From contig NZ_JOAP01000023.1 of NCBI RefSeq assembly GCF_000720475.1, positions 55,460 to 119,459 of the forward strand: a DNA stretch of 64,000 nucleotides, given 5' to 3'. Shown here piece by piece: positions 61,931 through 64,000 of the stretch (position 1 is the stretch's first letter; each line of letters starts with the position of its first letter). The stretch comes from Streptomyces aureocirculatus (GTDB taxonomy: Bacteria > Actinomycetota > Actinomycetes > Streptomycetales > Streptomycetaceae). The translations under genes were made by a program, and so were the position numbers. Below the pieces are notes generated by a model. It was not told where the DNA came from, did not search any database, and worked only from the letters and a program-made list of their open reading frames with translations.

Positions 61931-62941
61931 ATGCGAGCGATTCAGGTGTATGAAGTTGGCGGTCCCGAGGTGCTTCAGGAGGCCGAGGTGGACCAGCCGC
62001 GGCCGGGCCCGGGCGAGGCGGTCGTGGAGGTCGCCGCATCCGGGGTCAACTTCCTCGACGTCTACCACCGCGAGGGCCGGTACAGCCTCCCGCTGCCCTT
62101 CACTCCGGGCTCTGAGGGCGCCGGCACGGTCGTCGAAGTCGGACCCGGCGTCTCTGACGTCGCAGTCGGGGACCGGGTCGGCTGGGTGGAGATTCCCGGC
62201 ACGTACGCCGAGCGGGCCGTCGTGGACTCCTCCCGACTGGTGCCGCTGCCCGCCGACATCGGCTTCGAGACAGCCGCCGCCGTGCTCCTCCAAGGCATGA
62301 CCGCGCACTACCTCATCAAAGACGCCTACCCGGTACAGCGGGGCGACACGGTACTCGTGCACGCGGCCGCCGGTGGCATGGGGCTACTTTTGACCCAGCT
62401 CATCACTCATCTCGGCGGCAGAGTGATCGGCACGACATCGACCACAGCGAAGGCCGAACTGGCCAAACGTGCCGGGGCCGCCGAAGTGATCCTTTCCTCC
62501 ACGGTCGACAACCTCCCAGCCGAGGTCAGGCGACTCAACGGCGGTCAGGGACTGCCCATTGTCTTCGACGGCGTCGGCGCGCACACCTTCGGCGCAAGCC
62601 TCGCCAGCCTGCAAACCCGCGGCCATCTCGTGCTCTTCGGCGCGGCAAGCGGTGCCGTGCCACCGTTCGATCCAATTCGGCTCGCCCACGGCGGATCGCT
62701 GACCCTGATCCGCCCCAGCCTCGGGGACTTCATCTCCGATCGGTCCGAACTACTCCGACGCGCCGCCGACGTGTTCGACTGGGTGCGCTCCAAGGCGCTT
62801 GAGGTCACCGTAACGGCCCGCTACCCTCTGGCCGAGGCCGCCCAAGCCCACAGCGACCTGGAGGCTCGGCGTACCACCGGCAAGCTGCTCGTCATACCCG
62901 ATGCGGTCGCTCTTGAACGTCACGAGGAGACGCAGAGCTGA
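61931..62941 (+). CDS. qor: zinc-independent MDR quinone oxidoreductase
   Basis: This 336-aa MDR-family protein is of NADPH:quinone reductase type: MRAIQVYEVGGPEVL, GVNFLDVYHREG, PGSEGAGTVVEVG, then the Rossmann VLVHAAAGGMGLLLTQLITHLGGRVIGTTS with the AxGGxG loop and a C-terminal TTGKLLVIPD. No structural-zinc Cys cluster is seen. It probably reduces quinones or enones. It is bracketed by a 15-bp inverted repeat. Confidence 0.88.
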   Translation: MRAIQVYEVGGPEVLQEAEVDQPRPGPGEAVVEVAASGVNFLDVYHREGRYSLPLPFTPGSEGAGTVVEVGPGVSDVAVGDRVGWVEIPGTYAERAVVDSSRLVPLPADIGFETAAAVLLQGMTAHYLIKDAYPVQRGDTVLVHAAAGGMGLLLTQLITHLGGRVIGTTSTTAKAELAKRAGAAEVILSSTVDNLPAEVRRLNGGQGLPIVFDGVGAHTFGASLASLQTRGHLVLFGAASGAVPPFDPIRLAHGGSLTLIRPSLGDFISDRSELLRRAADVFDWVRSKALEVTVTARYPLAEAAQAHSDLEARRTTGKLLVIPDAVALERHEETQS

Positions 62942-63002
62942 TCACAGGCGACGAGGTCGAGCATCTTGGAGATTGAGAGGTTGAGGGCATGCCCGGCCGT
63001 CA

Positions 63003-63033
63003 TCGCCAAGATCCCTGACAGCGTCAGGCTCCA
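63003..63033. repeat. inverted copy of the 61578 repeat
   Basis: On the minus strand, GAGCCTGACGCTGTC (63019-63033), 4 nt, ATCTTG, 2 nt, GATG match the plus strand from 61578. A third, weaker copy of GTCGANNATCTTGNAGAT lies at about 62957 (plus). The segment also forms a hairpin with that copy. Confidence 0.6.
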
Positions 63034-63056
63034 AGAGGTCGTTTTCTCCCGTTTTT

Positions 63057-63224
63057 TCATCCTGGTATGAAGATTTGATCCGGAGATGTTGGGTCGCGCC
63101 AAGAGATGGTGCTCTCGCCGGTGAGGCGGCGGGCTATGAGGTCGGTCATGGCGAGGTGGATCATGACTTCGGAGCGGTGCGGGTGGGTCTCGCAGTCGCG
63201 GGCCAAGCGGCGGTGGAGCATCGG
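63057..63224 (-). pseudogene. C-terminal fragment of IS transposase
   Basis: The frame ending at the TGA 63057-63059 reads MLHRRLARDCETHPHRSEVM, then HLAMTDLIARRLTGES and SWRD, typical of the C-terminus of Streptomyces IS5-type DDE transposases. Upstream sequence past ~63224 no longer matches, so only ~55 codons remain. Confidence 0.65.
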
Positions 63225-63355
63225 GTGTGGGCCGCCCGTCCCAGCTTTCGCGCCGGGACGGGCCGTGCCGGGCCCCGGCTACCGCCCCCGGCCGCCCGGG
63301 CAAGTGGAGGGACGGTGCGGACTGCCTCGGCGTTTCACGCGGGTGTGGTCCGTTT

Positions 63356-63841
63356 TCAGCGTGCGAGTTCGGCCCGCACGGGCACGTTGGGGCATTCGTT
63401 GAGCGTGCTGGCGAGAGCGTCGGCTTCGGCCGGGTCGATGGCGAGCTGCCACCTGGTCTTGATCGTGACCCAGGTGGTGGCGTACGTGCACTCGTAGCCA
63501 GCGGCGGGCGGCACCCACTGGGCCGGGTCCTTGTCGGCCTTGGACCGGTTGCTGACAGCGGTGACCGCGATCAGCGCGCGGGAGTCGTCGAGGTCGTTGG
63601 CATAGGCCTGGCGCTCCTTGGGCGTCCATCGGCTGGCGCCGGAGTCCCAGCTCTCGGCGAGCGGGACGAAGTGGTCGATGTCGATGGTGCGGGGGCCTTC
63701 GACGTAGCGGTCGTCGTAGGGACTGTACCAGCGGCCGTTGGTCAGGGTGCAGCGGCCGGTGCGTTCGGCGTCGGTGACCGCCTCATCGATCAGAACTTCG
63801 TTGCTTATGGCTGCACTTTCCTGTGTCTCACTGATCGTCAT
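63356..63841 (-). CDS. HNH endonuclease, N-terminus replaced
   Basis: This 161-aa protein has the DUF1524/HNH core WYSPYDDRYVEGPRTIDIDHFVPLAESWDSGA...NDLDDSRALIAVTAVSNRSKADKDPAQWVPP. Secreted family members have a signal peptide and ~70 more residues before the RNEVLIDEAV segment; here MTISETQESAAIS joins directly to NEVLIDEAV, so export is lost. ATG 63841 is preferred; 63874 is possible. It may be inactive or a reused fragment. Confidence 0.75.
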   Translation of the reverse strand: MTISETQESAAISNEVLIDEAVTDAERTGRCTLTNGRWYSPYDDRYVEGPRTIDIDHFVPLAESWDSGASRWTPKERQAYANDLDDSRALIAVTAVSNRSKADKDPAQWVPPAAGYECTYATTWVTIKTRWQLAIDPAEADALASTLNECPNVPVRAELAR

Positions 63842-63874
63842 CTTATGTTGCCGTCGTGAGTGTCTCAGGAACAA

Positions 63875-64000
63875 GAGGAACGGGATGGTACGCCCCCTGC
63901 GTTCATAGTCGTGAACTGATACTCGCGTGGGATCAACGAGACAGGGCGAGTAGTTCGTCGATCACGGGCTCTGGACCGTCATAGGTGAGGTGCGCGATGG
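63875..64000 (-). other. window end, partial unknown CDS tail at 63933
   Basis: A minus-strand frame with stop TGA at 63933-63935 reads IAHLTYDGPEPVIDELLALSR into the window edge. It is too short to identify. Between 63875 and 63932 nothing is seen. Confidence 0.3.

Larger units (their letters stand above)
48272..64000. mobile_element. integrated genetic element, right end beyond window
   Basis: The left junction is in the sbcC C-terminal codons, directly behind a tyrosine integrase gene. The content differs from the flank: int, probable xis, a recombinase remnant, a ParB-domain gene, many unknown small genes, IS debris and pseudogenes. No phage capsid, tail or terminase genes are seen, so an ICE, plasmid or prophage remnant are all possible. 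The attR site was not found in the window. Confidence 0.75.

Noticed and set aside
62920..63303. 127-aa minus ORF over the IS remnant
   Set aside because: The frame differs from the transposase fragment and shows no family pattern.

Overview
The window comes from a very GC-rich actinomycete chromosome, almost certainly a Streptomyces. The evidence is pervasive GC-ending codons, GTG/TTG starts, short gene-to-gene overlaps (ATGA, GTGA, TTGA), many -10 boxes placed so close to the start codon that the mRNA would be leaderless, and typical streptomycete families (SAV_915-like protein, ECF41 sigma factor, HPK7 kinases, WhiB-like protein, KdpE).

Layout, chromosomal part (1-48271): biotin synthesis (bioF divergent from bioB-bioA-bioD); a ~640-bp degenerate repeat array; a methyltransferase and a VOC protein; an RHH antitoxin/Fic-like toxin pair; an ABC exporter of the MacB type; two tandem CNNM/CorC-type membrane proteins; an SGNH hydrolase; purB; a DedA protein facing a two-component system across a phased four-copy operator-like array; lysA; an EEP-family protein; an orphan KdpE regulator; the methylmalonyl-CoA cluster mutA-mutB-meaB plus a 3-hydroxyisobutyryl-CoA hydrolase-like gene (valine/propionate carbon flow); an ABC-2 exporter divergent from its likely two-component system; ROK and GntR regulators; an ECF41 sigma factor; an alpha/beta hydrolase; a Tat-exported PhoD phosphatase with a PHO-box-like site; an ACT-GNAT protein; a TetR regulator whose downstream target is a 28-codon stump; a DUF885 metallopeptidase-like protein; SDR, rhodanese and Lrp genes.

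Layout, accessory part (about 48272 to beyond 64000): an integrated element enters the C-terminal codons of sbcC. It carries a tyrosine integrase, a probable excisionase, a serine-recombinase relative lacking the catalytic domain, an MBL hydrolase, an XRE regulator broken by one in-frame TAG, a FabG-like reductase, a WhiB-like protein, and a ParB-domain gene that opens a run of small, closely spaced genes (Cys-rich proteins, a DnaJ-zinc-like protein, a VRR-NUC nuclease, a poly-gamma-glutamate hydrolase). It ends in this window with a quinone-oxidoreductase bracketed by inverted repeats, a transposase remnant and an N-terminally cut HNH endonuclease. No tRNA, rRNA or CRISPR array was seen.

The strongest cross-window pattern is tandem duplication. 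Intergenic gaps and the unstructured ends of otherwise conserved proteins (ABC ATPase, MeaB, LysA, rhodanese, alpha/beta hydrolase, BioB) carry short direct repeats. The ParB-led small-gene block of the element is the best candidate for an undescribed functional unit.
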